DNA of 32,210 nt from Planctomycetaceae bacterium (GCA_013360495.1 JABWBM010000017.1:1-32210), one strand, 5' to 3'. Positions 7,652 to 15,730 are shown, counted from the stretch's first letter. The notes: generated by a model from the sequence alone, not told the origin. Translations and numbers: made by a program.

Positions 7652-8899
7652 GTGAAACGCCGCATCGCGGTCATCACCGGTACGCGCGCCGAGTACGGCT
7701 TGCTGCGCTCCACCATCAACGCATTGCAGAAGCACAACAACGTCGAGATGCAACTTGTCGTCACCGGCATGCACCTGCTCAAGCGCTATGGCTTCACTAT
7801 GAAACTCATCACCGATGACGGCGTCCCGATCGCCGCCGAGGTGCCGATCATGGAAGAGCGCGACGACGACCGCAAAGCCATGGCGACCACCGTTTCGCGC
7901 GGCATCAAAGAGATGTCGGCGGTGTTCCAGAAGCTTGATCCGGAAATCGTGTTGGTGCTCGGCGACCGCGTCGAAACCTTTGGCGCAGGCGTGGCAGCCG
8001 CCCTCACCGGGCGTGTGCTCGCCCATATCCATGGCGGCGACGTGACGCGAGGCGGCTACGACGAATCCATGCGCCACGCACTTACCAAATTCGCGCATAT
8101 CCATTTTCCGGCGACGCCGGGGGCGATGAAACGCATCCTGCAAATGGGCGAGGAACCCGCCCATGTGCATCTTACCGGCGCGCCTGGCGTGGACGAACTG
8201 CTCGGCGCCGATCGCGCGAGCAAGGACGAGATCGAAAAGCGCTATAAAGTGCAGACCGGCGGCTATGTCCTGCTGATCCAGCACCCCGTCAGCACGTCGC
8301 CTGAAAATACGCAGAAGCATATCGACACGACCCTGCAGGCGCTCGGCAAGATCGGCCGCCCCGTGATCGCCTTCTATCCCAACAACGACGCGGGAAGCGA
8401 GATGATCGTCGCCGCGCTCGAACGGGCAAAAACGGCGCTCCGAGGGTTCCAGTTGTTCCCGAGCCTGCAACGCCGCGATTACATCGGCCTCATGGAACAC
8501 GCCGGCGCCATGTGCGGCAACTCGTCGAGCGGCATCATCGAGGCCGGATACTTCGGCACGCCCGTCGTCAACATCGGCGAACGTCAGGAGGGGCGTGAGT
8601 GCGGCTCCAACGTCAAGCATGTACCCAACGACGTCGCGACCATCGAACTGACGCTGCGGCGTTGCTTCGAGGACAAGCGCTTCATCGAGCGCTGCAAGAA
8701 GGTGCAACCGCCCTACGGCGACGGCCACACGGGCGAAAAGATCGCGGAGATTCTTGCGACCTACAAACTTCCGCCCGACCTGATCCACAAGAAGTTTCAA
8801 GAGGTCAAGGAGCGCAAGCAAACACGCGTGATTACGAAGAAATTAACGAAGAAGCTTACGAAAAGGCTTACCAAGACGCTTACGACACGGGCGAAATAG
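7652..8899 (+). CDS. neuC: UDP-N-acetylglucosamine 2-epimerase, hydrolysing (NeuC-like)
   Basis: 415 aa of GT-B fold related to WecB/NeuC. Recognisable are the N-terminal TGTRAEYG (residues 9-16), GDRVET near 104, HIHGGD near 126 and GNSSSGIIE near 290, all typical of the NeuC (hydrolysing) branch, which converts UDP-GlcNAc to ManNAc and UDP for sialic or related nonulosonic acids. Start is a GTG at 7652 with GAGGAG upstream; the longer open frame from 7535 adds unrelated residues. No NeuB or NeuA gene is in the window, so the pathway is not confirmed here. The last 30 residues are an unusual Lys/Leu/Thr-rich tail made of four near-identical tetrapeptides, absent from ordinary family members of about 380 aa. 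The substrate could instead be another UDP-sugar. Confidence 0.88.
   Translation: MKRRIAVITGTRAEYGLLRSTINALQKHNNVEMQLVVTGMHLLKRYGFTMKLITDDGVPIAAEVPIMEERDDDRKAMATTVSRGIKEMSAVFQKLDPEIVLVLGDRVETFGAGVAAALTGRVLAHIHGGDVTRGGYDESMRHALTKFAHIHFPATPGAMKRILQMGEEPAHVHLTGAPGVDELLGADRASKDEIEKRYKVQTGGYVLLIQHPVSTSPENTQKHIDTTLQALGKIGRPVIAFYPNNDAGSEMIVAALERAKTALRGFQLFPSLQRRDYIGLMEHAGAMCGNSSSGIIEAGYFGTPVVNIGERQEGRECGSNVKHVPNDVATIELTLRRCFEDKRFIERCKKVQPPYGDGHTGEKIAEILATYKLPPDLIHKKFQEVKERKQTRVITKKLTKKLTKRLTKTLTTRAK
8837..8884 (+). repeat. Four tandem 12-nt units inside the neuC-like gene
   Basis: The units at 8837, 8849, 8861 and 8873 each encode K-K/R/T-L-T: KKLT, KKLT, KRLT, KTLT (residues 396-411). They vary at synonymous and non-synonymous sites. 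They form the extreme C-terminus of the enzyme. Confidence 0.85.
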
Positions 8900-8914
8900 G
8901 GGCGCGTTCCCCGA

Positions 8915-10165
8915 CTATTCACGCGAACCGAAAAGCAGCTTCAGCATCGCGCGGGCTTGTTCGTCCGCCGGATGGTCGGCGATGTATTCGTTGAGCGTCC
9001 TCAACGCGTCATCGGTACGGGCAAGCTTGTGCTGCAGCCGCGCGAGGAATAGCGCCGCGAGGTCGTAGCCGCGCGCGCGGGCGTGACGGTAATACACTTC
9101 GGCATCGGAGAGTGCCTCGGATTTTTCAAGGAGTGAACCAAGCAACCAATAGGCGTTAGCGTCGGCAGCCCCGGCTTCGATCAAAGATTTCAGCGCGGCT
9201 TCGGCTGCCGGAACATCGTTGGCGCGAAGGGCGATGCGGGCGGCGAGTCGAAGAATTTGAGCGCTGCGTTTGCCGGCGGGAATCGAATCGATCCATACCC
9301 GCGCCAAGGAAAGCGCTTCGGCGCGCTCGGCCACGGCGATGCAGAGCTCCGCGAAGCCGGGATTGGCGTCGAATATGCTAGCCCAATCCTGCCCGGTCGC
9401 GGCGACGCACGCCGCCAATGCCTCGCGAACATGACCTGCTTCAAGCTGCGCCGAGATGTGCCGCTGCTGCGCGACGATGTCCTTTGGCGCGAGCAGGGCG
9501 GCCGCCTCGATGGCGGCGAGCGAACGCTCGTCGTTCGATGTTTCGCGCGCGGCGAATGCGAGCGCATTCCACAATTGGCTCTCGGCAGGGGATTCGCGCA
9601 GCAACGCAAGAGCGGCGTCCTGCGCTTCGTCGAAGCGTTCTTGCTTGTTGAGCAGGCTGAGGTCAAGGCGGCGCAGCGCCATGTCGGCAGGGAAGCGCAG
9701 CATCCCCTGCTCGACGATCAAGGCCGAGAGGCGAAAATCGCCGGTCTCATAGGCAGCGCGCGCATAGGCCGATATCTCGCCCGCGTCCGCCGTGCGTATG
9801 TCGATGACGGGGGCAAGCAGCGCGAGCGCATCTTTCCAACGTTGCTCCGCGAGCGCGCAGTTGGCGAGGCCGAGCGTCGCCGGACGTAGTGTCGGGTCGA
9901 GGTTGAGGGCTGTCCGGTAGGCGTCTTGAGCCTGCGCGTGTTGTTCGAGGCGCATGCGCGCGTGGCCAAGTAATAATTGGCGATGGGCGTGATCGTCGCC
10001 CTTCCATTCGTTGAGCAAATCGACGGCCGCTTGAGCGCGGCCTTCGTCGAGCGCGGTTTGGACCTTTTCGAGCAACGCCGCTAATTCCTGCGCCGGCTGC
10101 TTGCTTTGCGCCACGATGAGTACTGGCAGCAGGAGAAGGGCGAATATGGTCAAGAGCCGTTTCAT
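8915..10165 (-). CDS. Exported TPR protein, last gene of the TonB operon
   Basis: 416 aa. A cleavable signal peptide (MKRLLTIFALLLLPVLIVAQ) is followed by TPR-like repeats throughout: AAVDLLNEWKGDDHAHRQLL, AQDAYRTALNLDPTLRPATL, DAEVYYRHARARGYDLAALF and ALRTLNEYIADHPADEQARA. Its start codon overlaps the tonB stop (ATGA), which favours translational coupling and fixes the start. A TPR gene directly after tonB is known from TtpC-type TonB systems of marine proteobacteria, where a periplasmic TPR protein assists transport. Inference: a periplasmic scaffold for this TonB machine. It converges with the neuC-like gene, with 15 nt between the stops. Confidence 0.82.
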   Translation of the reverse strand: MKRLLTIFALLLLPVLIVAQSKQPAQELAALLEKVQTALDEGRAQAAVDLLNEWKGDDHAHRQLLLGHARMRLEQHAQAQDAYRTALNLDPTLRPATLGLANCALAEQRWKDALALLAPVIDIRTADAGEISAYARAAYETGDFRLSALIVEQGMLRFPADMALRRLDLSLLNKQERFDEAQDAALALLRESPAESQLWNALAFAARETSNDERSLAAIEAAALLAPKDIVAQQRHISAQLEAGHVREALAACVAATGQDWASIFDANPGFAELCIAVAERAEALSLARVWIDSIPAGKRSAQILRLAARIALRANDVPAAEAALKSLIEAGAADANAYWLLGSLLEKSEALSDAEVYYRHARARGYDLAALFLARLQHKLARTDDALRTLNEYIADHPADEQARAMLKLLFGSRE

Positions 10166-10839
10166 TTGTTCCTGTCTCCCAGCGACCATTCCAGTTCGAC
10201 GATGCGTTCGGATTCCACCGGTACTCCATCCTGCTTCGCGGGCGTGGACACGCCATGTAGGCATGCTTCTTTGGCGGCCTCGTCAAACACACCTTCGGGC
10301 GAGCTATCGACGGTTTCGGCAAAAACGATCTTGCCGTCGACACCGACACGTATACGCACCAGCGACCGGCCTTCGATGCCGTCGCGTGTTGCGCCCTCGG
10401 GGTAAAAGTCACTCAGGTTTGGGATCACGAGCGGCCCGGCAGGCTCAATGCGCGGGGCAGCCGGTGGCTCAAAGGCTGGCAAGCGGCCCGGCGAGATCAA
10501 CGCGCTTCCCAATGACGGCGCAACCGTTTCTGCCAGTTCCGGCGTATAGGCAGGAAGGTGGAGGGCCTCTGCCTCGCCATGGTTAGGCAGTTCGAGCGCG
10601 GACGGCGCAGCGATCGAAACATTCTTTCCTTGCGACGTGGATGGCGATGGAGGCATTTCGGATTCGCTTGGATCCGTAGCCGTTTGCGCCATTCGAATAG
10701 ATGGTTTTGCCATCAACACCGCTGGCTCCGTTGCTTCTCCGGTCAACGAGACGATGAGCATCAGTAACATGAGATTGACGCCCGCGCTTGCGAGAAACGC
10801 GATACCGTACCGCACGAGTTTCGTTTTCCGCTCGTTCAT
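10162..10839 (-). CDS. tonB: TonB-family energy transducer
   Basis: 225 aa. There is one N-terminal TM (about 10-32, YGIAFLASAGVNLMLLMLIV), a Pro-rich periplasmic linker, and a C-terminal TonB domain: GIEGRSLVRIRVGVDGKIVF, then GVFDEAAKEACLHGVSTPAK. It would pass proton-motive energy from ExbB/ExbD to outer-membrane receptors. The start overlaps the exbD stop (ATGA at 10836-10839) and its own stop overlaps the TPR start in the same way. No TonB-dependent receptor is in the window, so the cargo is unknown. The usual His in the TonB TM helix is not evident, as in some short TonB2-type proteins. Confidence 0.85.
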   Translation of the reverse strand: MNERKTKLVRYGIAFLASAGVNLMLLMLIVSLTGEATEPAVLMAKPSIRMAQTATDPSESEMPPSPSTSQGKNVSIAAPSALELPNHGEAEALHLPAYTPELAETVAPSLGSALISPGRLPAFEPPAAPRIEPAGPLVIPNLSDFYPEGATRDGIEGRSLVRIRVGVDGKIVFAETVDSSPEGVFDEAAKEACLHGVSTPAKQDGVPVESERIVELEWSLGDRNK

Positions 10840-11246
10840 CGTTTGTTCGCCGCAATGCTGACGTCGTCCGCGCCAGCCGCAAAGCATGCGTCATACACCT
10901 TGAGCACGATTCCCATCTGCGCCTCGCGGTCGCCCTCGAGCAGCACGCGCTTCGCGCCAGAGCGCTCCAGCGCCGTCCGGATGGCAAAACTGTCATCCGC
11001 GTTGATACGCTGGCCGTCGAGGAAGACGTCGCCCTGTTTCGTGACCGCGATGCTCACGGCGCTATCGCTGAAAGGTTTCGAGCGGTCGCTGGCTGGCCGC
11101 TCGATCTCGACGCCACTATTACTCAAAAAGCTCGTGGTCACCGCGAAGAAGATCAACAAGATAAACACCATATCGATCAGCGGCGCCATATCCACGCCAG
11201 CGCCAGCATGTTCGCGGTCTTTGCCGAATATGCGCCTGCGTCTCAT
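10836..11246 (-). CDS. exbD: ExbD/TolR-family proton channel subunit
   Basis: 136 aa. After a short basic N-terminus comes the single TM with the family signature DMAPLIDMVFILLIFFAVTT. Asp25 is the conserved proton-handling residue. The periplasmic part has the ExbD fold pattern (VSIAVTKQGDVFLDGQRINA; VLLEGDREAQMGIVLKVYDA). The start overlaps the stop of the upstream exbB (ATGA at 11243-11246), so the coupled start at 11246 is preferred over the longer frame from 11288. Confidence 0.92.
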   Translation of the reverse strand: MRRRRIFGKDREHAGAGVDMAPLIDMVFILLIFFAVTTSFLSNSGVEIERPASDRSKPFSDSAVSIAVTKQGDVFLDGQRINADDSFAIRTALERSGAKRVLLEGDREAQMGIVLKVYDACFAAGADDVSIAANKR

Positions 11247-11719
11247 GCCGCCCCCCGAAGTTTCTTTGCGCGGCGCGAGAGCAGGCATTCGATCAAGAGC
11301 GCGGGGGCGGCGACAGTGAGGCCAAGTTGCGTTGTGATCAATGCCTCGCTCACGCCCGTTCCGATACGGCTAGCACTCGCCCCCGCGGAAGTCAGACCGT
11401 CGAAGGTAGCGATCATGCCGTTGACCGTTCCAAGCAGGCCGAGCAACGGCGCGACTGCGATCAACGCGCGGATCAGGTGGGGATGATAAGAGTGCGGGGT
11501 ACGGAGTGCGGAGTCCGGAGTCGGAGGTCGGGTTTGGAGCGCCATACGCCCCCGCAAGGCGTCTTGATCTTCTGATTGTGACGTCACGCGAGGGCGCGTG
11601 ACGCTACAAAGACTCACGGCGCGGTTGATGAGAAGCGCGTAGAGAATCAGGCCGACGGCGACAATGGCATAGGCGCAGATGCCTCCCTCGCGAAAAAGCT
11701 GGACGATGCCGTCAAGCAT
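11243..11719 (-). CDS. exbB: ExbB/MotA/TolQ-family channel subunit with repeat-derived loop
   Basis: 158 aa. TM1 is at about 13-32 (ICAYAIVAVGLILYALLINR). The conserved TolQ core follows at about 85-145: IAVAPLLGLLGTVNGMIATF, then GTGVSEALITTQLGLTVAAP. Residues 38-77, which should be the cytoplasmic loop between TM1 and TM2, are translated from three repeat elements (11490-11532, 11537-11565, 11580-11607). They give a low-complexity sequence (SVTRPRVTSQSEDQDALRGR). The frame is intact on both sides, and the start overlaps the upstream stop (8-nt overlap), so it is probably expressed. It is the second, short ExbB of a two-ExbB system. Whether the loop harms function cannot be judged from sequence. 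Confidence 0.88.
   Translation of the reverse strand: MLDGIVQLFREGGICAYAIVAVGLILYALLINRAVSLCSVTRPRVTSQSEDQDALRGRMALQTRPPTPDSALRTPHSYHPHLIRALIAVAPLLGLLGTVNGMIATFDGLTSAGASASRIGTGVSEALITTQLGLTVAAPALLIECLLSRRAKKLRGAA
11490..11532. repeat. GGAGTCCGG-type repeat R2, copy 2, within exbB
   Basis: Consecutive short units TACGGAGTGCGGAGTCCGG and GGAGTCGGAGGTCGGG resemble the intergenic copy at 5642-5692. It is translated as part of the ExbB loop. Confidence 0.55.
11537..11565 (+). repeat. Hairpin repeat E4 (degenerate) within exbB
   Basis: GAGCGCCATACG...CGCAAGGCGTCTT lines up with E6 (GTAGCGCCATGCG...CGCATGGCGTCTT), with most differences in the loop. Seven of nine stem pairs remain. It faces E5 tail-to-tail across 14 nt. 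Confidence 0.65.
11580..11607 (-). repeat. Hairpin repeat E5 within exbB
   Basis: On the minus strand it reads GTAGCGTCACGCG-CCCT-CGCGTGACGTC. This gives a perfect stem and the same ends as E2 and E6. It encodes SVTRPRVTS of ExbB. Confidence 0.8.
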
Positions 11720-12962
11720 GGGCCGATGCCTCCTGAGGCGATTGCGCCGAAGGCCCACGGGCCGCTTCGGCCATGGCTTCGAGCGTTGCTTCGCGCCGCT
11801 CAACCAAACGGCGGAACGCGGCGTGCAGCAATACCATGGGGATTGCCACCATCAGACCGAGCTGTGTCGTGATCAGTGCCACAGATATACCGCCCGAAAG
11901 GTTGCGCGCGTCGCCAGTCCCCTCGACGGAAATCACATCGAAGGTCGTGATCATGCCCGTTACCGTTCCGAGCAGGCCAAGCAGGGGCGCGATGGCCGCC
12001 ACGGCTGCGATCAATGTCATGGAACGCTCGAGACGTGGCTCAACAGCCAACAAGACGGATTCGATTTTCGATTCGCGGGCTTCGGCGCCCGCGATAGTGG
12101 AGCAACCGGCGAGGGCTTGTTCGGCGTAGGTTCGTATAGCAGGCCAACGGGTCACGAGCGTCGTAGCTCGCTCGATGCAAAGCAGCAGACCGAGCACGCC
12201 GAGGGCGAGGATCGGCCAACAGAAGAACCCGCCTGTCTCGATCCATTCCCAAAAGGATTGCTCCTTGGCCGCCGGCCTTCGGGCGAGCGAGCCGCTGATG
12301 TCGAAAGGAAGCGCGTCGATCTTGTCCGACGCCATAGCGGCCGCGAGCATGCCGTGGGCTTCGCGCGGGAACTCGCCGCTTACTTGCCACTTGCCGTCGC
12401 CAAGCGAAACGAGCAGCCCGCGCGTATCATCGGTAGCGCCGCAAGCGAGGTGGTATGCCTCTCCGATATGAAGTACAGGAACATTGATGGAGGCGCCCGT
12501 ACGCCCGAAAACGTGCTCGGCCGTCATTCGGGAGCTGCACGATCTTTTAACATGGTCAAGACGCGCATCGACACCGGAGAGAATGTCCGACTTGAACGCG
12601 GCGGCGTCGTCTGTCACGGCCAGCGCAATACCCGCGCAGGCGGAGAGCGCGCGCTCGAGCGCCGTGGCCTTTTGAATCACTGTCGATCGTTCGCGGCGCG
12701 CACGGTCAACGTCGGCCTGCAACGTGCGAAGTTTTTCATCCGTTGCAGCGTGCTCGTTACGGGCGACGGCAAGTTTGCCGTAGAGAGCGTTGATTTGCTG
12801 GTTGAGCTGCTTTTCCTCTTCGATGCGTTGCGAGCGAAACGTGGCGAGGTCGCGCTCGGCCCCGGCTCGTTTCGCGCGAGCAGATTCAAGGATGGCGTCG
12901 TCTGCGGCGAGCGTCGCCGCGAAGAGGATTTGCGCTGCAAGTAATAGTGTGCGGATCGTCAC
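11712..12962 (-). CDS. Long ExbB-type protein with periplasmic coiled-coil extension (TtpC-like)
   Basis: 416 aa. A signal peptide (TIRTLLLAAQILFAATLA) is followed by a coiled coil at about 24-110 (EEEKQLNQQINALYGKLAVA) and a region of about 130 residues with no motif I know. A MotA/TolQ/ExbB domain follows from about 240: TM1 WPILALGVLGLLLCIERA, then IAPLLGLLGTVTGMITTFDV and GGISVALITTQLGLMVAIPM. This long form with an N-terminal periplasmic domain corresponds to TtpC of TonB2 systems. It starts with GTG overlapping the upstream stop (GTGA at 12959-12962) and overlaps the next gene by 8 nt. The coiled coil may pair with the DUF3450 protein. Confidence 0.87.
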   Translation of the reverse strand: MTIRTLLLAAQILFAATLAADDAILESARAKRAGAERDLATFRSQRIEEEKQLNQQINALYGKLAVARNEHAATDEKLRTLQADVDRARRERSTVIQKATALERALSACAGIALAVTDDAAAFKSDILSGVDARLDHVKRSCSSRMTAEHVFGRTGASINVPVLHIGEAYHLACGATDDTRGLLVSLGDGKWQVSGEFPREAHGMLAAAMASDKIDALPFDISGSLARRPAAKEQSFWEWIETGGFFCWPILALGVLGLLLCIERATTLVTRWPAIRTYAEQALAGCSTIAGAEARESKIESVLLAVEPRLERSMTLIAAVAAIAPLLGLLGTVTGMITTFDVISVEGTGDARNLSGGISVALITTQLGLMVAIPMVLLHAAFRRLVERREATLEAMAEAARGPSAQSPQEASAHA

Positions 12963-13723
12963 GGGGTTTTCTCCCCCCGCGCGATCTCGAACTCCCGCAC
13001 CGGCAATATCACGAAACGTGGTTCGCGAAGTCCTTCCGCTATTTCGACGGCTTCACGGATGTTCCGGGCTTCCTGCTCATCTTTGGCGTGCTTCAAAACA
13101 AGAGTGCCCTGCTGCATGGCTGCAGAACCTGCCTCTTTGCCGTCGAGCGAAATCCACCACGCAGCAGCGCCCCCAAGGCGCAGGAGTTTGACCGCCCGCT
13201 CATGCTCGCCCAGCCGTCCGGTGACGACTTCCACGGCAAATTGCCCGGCGCGCCGCTCGGCTTCTCCCAAACGCTTGCCCGCAGACTCGAGAAGTGCGAT
13301 AGGTTCGGACTGTGTTGGTGATGGATCAGGGATCGTTCCCGGCGGTGTTTCGGCACTCAGAGTATTGAGACGGTCATCGATGACTTGAGCACACTCGCGC
13401 GCAAGTTCCGTGCGCTCATGCAGGCGCGCATCGCCGGGGTCGTTGGACGCCTCGCGGCGCAAGATTTCGAGCGTGGCTTCGCTATCTTTGCGTTCCTTAT
13501 TGAGCTTCGTGATTTCGTTTTCGAGCGTGGAGGCTAACAGTTCGAGGCGCTGCTTCTCGCGCTGCCATTCCGCCTCTTCCCGCGTGAGGCCGGAACGCGC
13601 GCGATTGGCGGCCTCCAGTTCCGTAAGCACCTGATCGGAGACAGGCGCAGAATCGCCGTTCGCGCCGGTCAGGATGGCCAGTGCGAGTGCAACAAGACCC
13701 GCGTTCGTAACGAACGTGCGCAT
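12959..13723 (-). CDS. DUF3450 periplasmic coiled-coil protein
   Basis: 254 aa. The signal peptide (MRTFVTNAGLVALALAILTG) is followed by a long coiled coil at about 27-120 (EWQREKQRLELLASTLENEI). The C-terminal part is compact, with RLGGAAAWWISLDGKEAGSA and REAVEIAEGLREPRFVILPV; both agree with DUF3450 proteins, which sit first in TtpC-type TonB operons. Start at 13723 was chosen for the signal peptide; the Shine-Dalgarno is weak. The 58 nt up to the Ig-like gene include TTGATT and TATGAT spaced by 15 nt, a poor promoter candidate, so read-through from the Ig-like gene is possible. Confidence 0.8.
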   Translation of the reverse strand: MRTFVTNAGLVALALAILTGANGDSAPVSDQVLTELEAANRARSGLTREEAEWQREKQRLELLASTLENEITKLNKERKDSEATLEILRREASNDPGDARLHERTELARECAQVIDDRLNTLSAETPPGTIPDPSPTQSEPIALLESAGKRLGEAERRAGQFAVEVVTGRLGEHERAVKLLRLGGAAAWWISLDGKEAGSAAMQQGTLVLKHAKDEQEARNIREAVEIAEGLREPRFVILPVREFEIARGEKTP

Positions 13724-13781
13724 ATCCGTCGGATCATACGTTCTATTGGCAGGAATCAACTGACGAGAAATGCCGGAAAGA

Positions 13782-15551
13782 TTATTGGACAGTCCGCCGC
13801 CTGCGGGAGGCGAGGGCAAGAACGAGGATCAACATCACCCATGCGGCTAAGGAATCGCTTCCATTCAGCGCGCACCCGCCAGCAGCTGCGCCCACGAGCG
13901 GCGCGGTATCGAATGGCTTTACGCTCGCGGGAGTTTCCGGTGCGCTCGATTCGCGTTCGAGCACGAGGAGCGAGAGCGCCGATGACGTTTGCTCGCCTGA
14001 GACCGTATCGGTCGCGGTGATCACCACAGTGTACTGTCCGCCGGCTTTGATCCATGCCGTTCCGATGATCCACGATCCTCCCGAGCCGCCATTGATGACT
14101 TCGAGCCCGGTGGGCAGGCCTTCAGCCGCAAAGTTGCATGGCGCGCCACTGCCGCCGCTGGCTTCGAGTTTCACCGGGGTATATTTCTCGTGTTCGCGGG
14201 CGGGCGGCAGGTAAGTGGTGAGGATATTGAGCGTGCCAGGCGTGTAAGGCCTTTCAACATTGAATGCAACGGATGTGGTTACGCTATGGCTGCCGTAGCT
14301 GTCGGATTCCTCAAGCGTGAGGGCGATGGCGTAGCCGCCCTCGGCGCCGGGGTAGGGTGTTCCCTCGATCACCCAGCCGACGGCGTGGTGACGGGCGACG
14401 GAGAGACCGCTGGGCAGGGGCGACGAACGCCAGTTCACCTCGCCGCTGAAACCATCCGCCAAGAGTGATTCACGATAAAACACGCCCACGGTCGCGGTTG
14501 GGAGCATTGCCATGTCTATGGTGAGCAGCGGGCCCGCGATTGCCAGTTCGAAGGCGTATGGAACGGTGACCGGGTCGGAGAGTTCGGAGGCGTAGGCGTT
14601 GATATTGACATCGATCCGCCAGTTCGAGCCTTCGGCTCCGCCGCAGTATGGAATACCGCTCAGAACGCCGTCTTCAGAGAGGCTCATGCCGGGAGGCAGG
14701 CCGCCAGTTGCCTGGAAGGTGAAGTATTCGAATTCATTCACCTCCATGTCGAGTTGTGTCGGCGGGTACTCGACGCCCTCTTCACCTTCGGGGAGCGTGG
14801 TGGTCAAGAGATTGAAGTCCGCGGCGAGGACGACAAATTCGAAAGACTCGACGACGCTGAAGCGATGGTTGGAAGATTGGTCATAATATTCGGTAATCTC
14901 GACATCGATCATGTACGGGGAGCCGGACGCTGTGCCGGTAGTTGGTGTTCCAAAGACGGCACCATCCGGCGACATCGTCATCCCATCCGGCAGGGCGGTT
15001 ATCGCCTCGAATGTGAAGGGGGCCCGCGGTTGCCTTGGAGCGACGCCGGCGCTGCCTGCTTCGAGCAGGGGAATCACGTTGGTATTGTACGCGTAGCCCT
15101 CGGTGGCAGTGGGAATGCGCGATGTTTCAAGACGTACGGTCTCATAGATATAGAAATTGACGTGGGCGTCTCCGGCGTTCCCGGCGGCGTCCGTGATTCC
15201 CAATTTGACAAAGTGTGTTCCGCGGTTTCTATCGGCATTGAAGTTGACATTGGTTTCGATTGCCGCTCCGTCTGGAATGTCAGCAACCAATACAAACTGG
15301 TCGGGGTCAGGGGTCGGCTCTACCCATACCCACGATGGCCAAGGACCATAGGTATGAAGTGTGTCTGCACCTTCATTTTCGTCTTCGAAGGCGTACGGTG
15401 CTGTGCCACCGTTGATGCGAAACGGCATCATACGAACTTGCGTTTCCATCGCGTGTAAAGAATCTCTCTCTATTGCGATGTTGAGACTTGCCGCCATGAC
15501 GCCCGACGCAAACAGCGCCGCCGCACCCATCAACCACGCTATCGTTCGCAT
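13782..15551 (-). CDS. Secreted Ig-like (He_PIG-type) surface protein with C-terminal sorting tail
   Basis: 589 aa. A signal peptide (MRTIAWLMGAAALFASGVMA) is followed by tandem putative-Ig units marked by LPxGxxx...G.xxGTP motifs: LPDGMTMSPDGAVFGTPT, LPPGMSLSEDGVLSGIPY, LPSGLSVARHHAVGWVIEGT and LPTGLEVINGGSGGSWIIGT. The C-terminus has GGCALN with Cys560, a hydrophobic stretch (AAWVMLILVLALAS) and RRRR. This resembles the Cys-containing rhombosortase-type tails (JDVT/MYXO-like), where the protein is cut near the Cys and anchored. No rhombosortase gene is in the window. The start at 15551 is set by GGAGAG upstream. It lies 58 nt upstream of the TonB operon on the same strand, so co-transcription and a shared role are possible. 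Confidence 0.82.
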   Translation of the reverse strand: MRTIAWLMGAAALFASGVMAASLNIAIERDSLHAMETQVRMMPFRINGGTAPYAFEDENEGADTLHTYGPWPSWVWVEPTPDPDQFVLVADIPDGAAIETNVNFNADRNRGTHFVKLGITDAAGNAGDAHVNFYIYETVRLETSRIPTATEGYAYNTNVIPLLEAGSAGVAPRQPRAPFTFEAITALPDGMTMSPDGAVFGTPTTGTASGSPYMIDVEITEYYDQSSNHRFSVVESFEFVVLAADFNLLTTTLPEGEEGVEYPPTQLDMEVNEFEYFTFQATGGLPPGMSLSEDGVLSGIPYCGGAEGSNWRIDVNINAYASELSDPVTVPYAFELAIAGPLLTIDMAMLPTATVGVFYRESLLADGFSGEVNWRSSPLPSGLSVARHHAVGWVIEGTPYPGAEGGYAIALTLEESDSYGSHSVTTSVAFNVERPYTPGTLNILTTYLPPAREHEKYTPVKLEASGGSGAPCNFAAEGLPTGLEVINGGSGGSWIIGTAWIKAGGQYTVVITATDTVSGEQTSSALSLLVLERESSAPETPASVKPFDTAPLVGAAAGGCALNGSDSLAAWVMLILVLALASRRRRTVQ

Positions 15552-15688
15552 ACCGTCTCTCCTCATAGTCGCACGAGGCCCGAGGGATTGCACAACACGC
15601 TTAAGGATACGGGAGCGCGACGCGATCGACGCGCGGGAAGAGCCTTTGCGAATATTTCGTTTTTTGAAATCTTGAAGCAGCGAAATGG

Positions 15689-15704
15689 TTTACAGATTTG
15701 TAAA
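15689..15704. promoter_or_regulatory. Perfect palindrome TTTACA-GATT-TGTAAA, possible operator
   Basis: It lies between the HTH-regulator stop and the Ig-like gene, 138 nt upstream of the Ig start. A related half-site (TTTGTAAA on the minus strand) lies in the leader of the HTH gene at about 17272-17279. Binding by that regulator is a guess. Confidence 0.35.
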
Positions 15705-15730
15705 TCCGCCCAATGGCTCGATAAGCAGGT

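Noticed and set aside
7565-8821. Open frame of 418 codons on the minus strand
   Set aside because: Antisense to the neuC-like gene, whose family motifs are clear.
8837-8884. CRISPR-like repeat
   Set aside because: The units are contiguous 12-mers in a coding frame with no spacers.
11243-11719. exbB as a pseudogene
   Set aside because: The frame is intact through the repeats and both junctions with neighbouring genes keep their coupled overlaps.
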